From Lachnospiraceae bacterium UBA3863 (GTDB lineage Bacteria > Bacillota > Clostridia > Lachnospirales > Lachnospiraceae): a stretch of 13,341 bases of DNA. The position numbers and the translations under genes were made by a program. The notes below the pieces were generated by a model. That model had not been told where the DNA came from, made no database searches, and saw only the letters and a program-made list of their open reading frames with translations. The stretch covers positions 1-13,341 of the forward strand of contig DGGX01000143.1 of NCBI GenBank assembly GCA_002392385.1. Direction: 5' to 3'. Below are positions 13,276 to 13,341 of this stretch, piece by piece; within the stretch, counting starts at the first letter, position 1, and each line of letters starts with the position of its first letter.

Positions 13276-13341
13276 ATGGCGGCGGAAATATAAGTGGGGC
13301 TGGTGATGCCAGTGGGGGGTTACTATTCACCGGCTGGCCTG
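13276..13341. other. Unassigned sequence at the right edge
   Basis: No coding region could be supported in the last 66 bases. A small dyad, CTGG-TGATG-CCAG, occurs in the middle. The stretch reads differently from the neighbouring genes and could be the edge of an insertion element, but this rests on a weak impression. Confidence 0.3.

Overview
The window looks like chromosomal DNA from a high-GC member of the Clostridia, probably Lachnospiraceae. The GC content is roughly 60% by eye. Strong GGAGG-type ribosome binding sites precede most genes. Several gene families are typical of gut Firmicutes: DUF2325/DUF3793/flavodoxin, a CD1871A-type CXXC peptide, and a short NHLM secretion protein. All twelve supported genes lie on the minus strand, so the window reads from right to left.

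Region by region, in the direction of transcription. (1) 13275-12090 and on to 11440: a promoter, a 48-residue CXXC membrane peptide (CD1871A family), a 20-bp tandem repeat, a NapH-like polyferredoxin membrane protein and a TlpA/ResA-like thioredoxin lipoprotein. Together they look like an electron path to extracytoplasmic thiols. (2) 11393-9189: a Gfo/Idh/MocA oxidoreductase, a single-domain MazG pyrophosphohydrolase and a lysozyme-like (SLT) protein. These follow at short gaps without a clear terminator and may be read through from region 1. (3) 9113-7569: a strong promoter (TTGACA-17-TACAAT) with two dyads of the form GTTA-N8-TAAC, then DUF2325, DUF3793 and a short flavodoxin, closed by a 12-bp-stem terminator hairpin. 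(4) 7498-2149: a promoter whose spacer holds a perfect TTAG-N6-CTAA dyad, then a MacB-like ABC ATPase, an FtsX-type permease and a large lipoprotein. (5) 2102-1: a promoter, a short NHLM secretion protein, and a C39-peptidase ABC exporter that runs off the left edge. This is the export part of a bacteriocin/RiPP system whose precursor and modifying genes are not in view.

The most interesting signals lie between genes. The first is a family of related dyads resembling the core of DtxR/IdeR operators, which may place the flavodoxin operon and the ABC-lipoprotein operon under one metal-responsive regulator. The second is a 120-bp array of six 20-bp units that starts at the stop codon of the CXXC peptide and contains the start codon of the polyferredoxin gene. 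The redox trio in region 1 and the DUF2325/DUF3793/flavodoxin trio are recurrent family sets whose biochemical roles I do not know to be established. All family assignments come from recognising sequence motifs; no database search was run.
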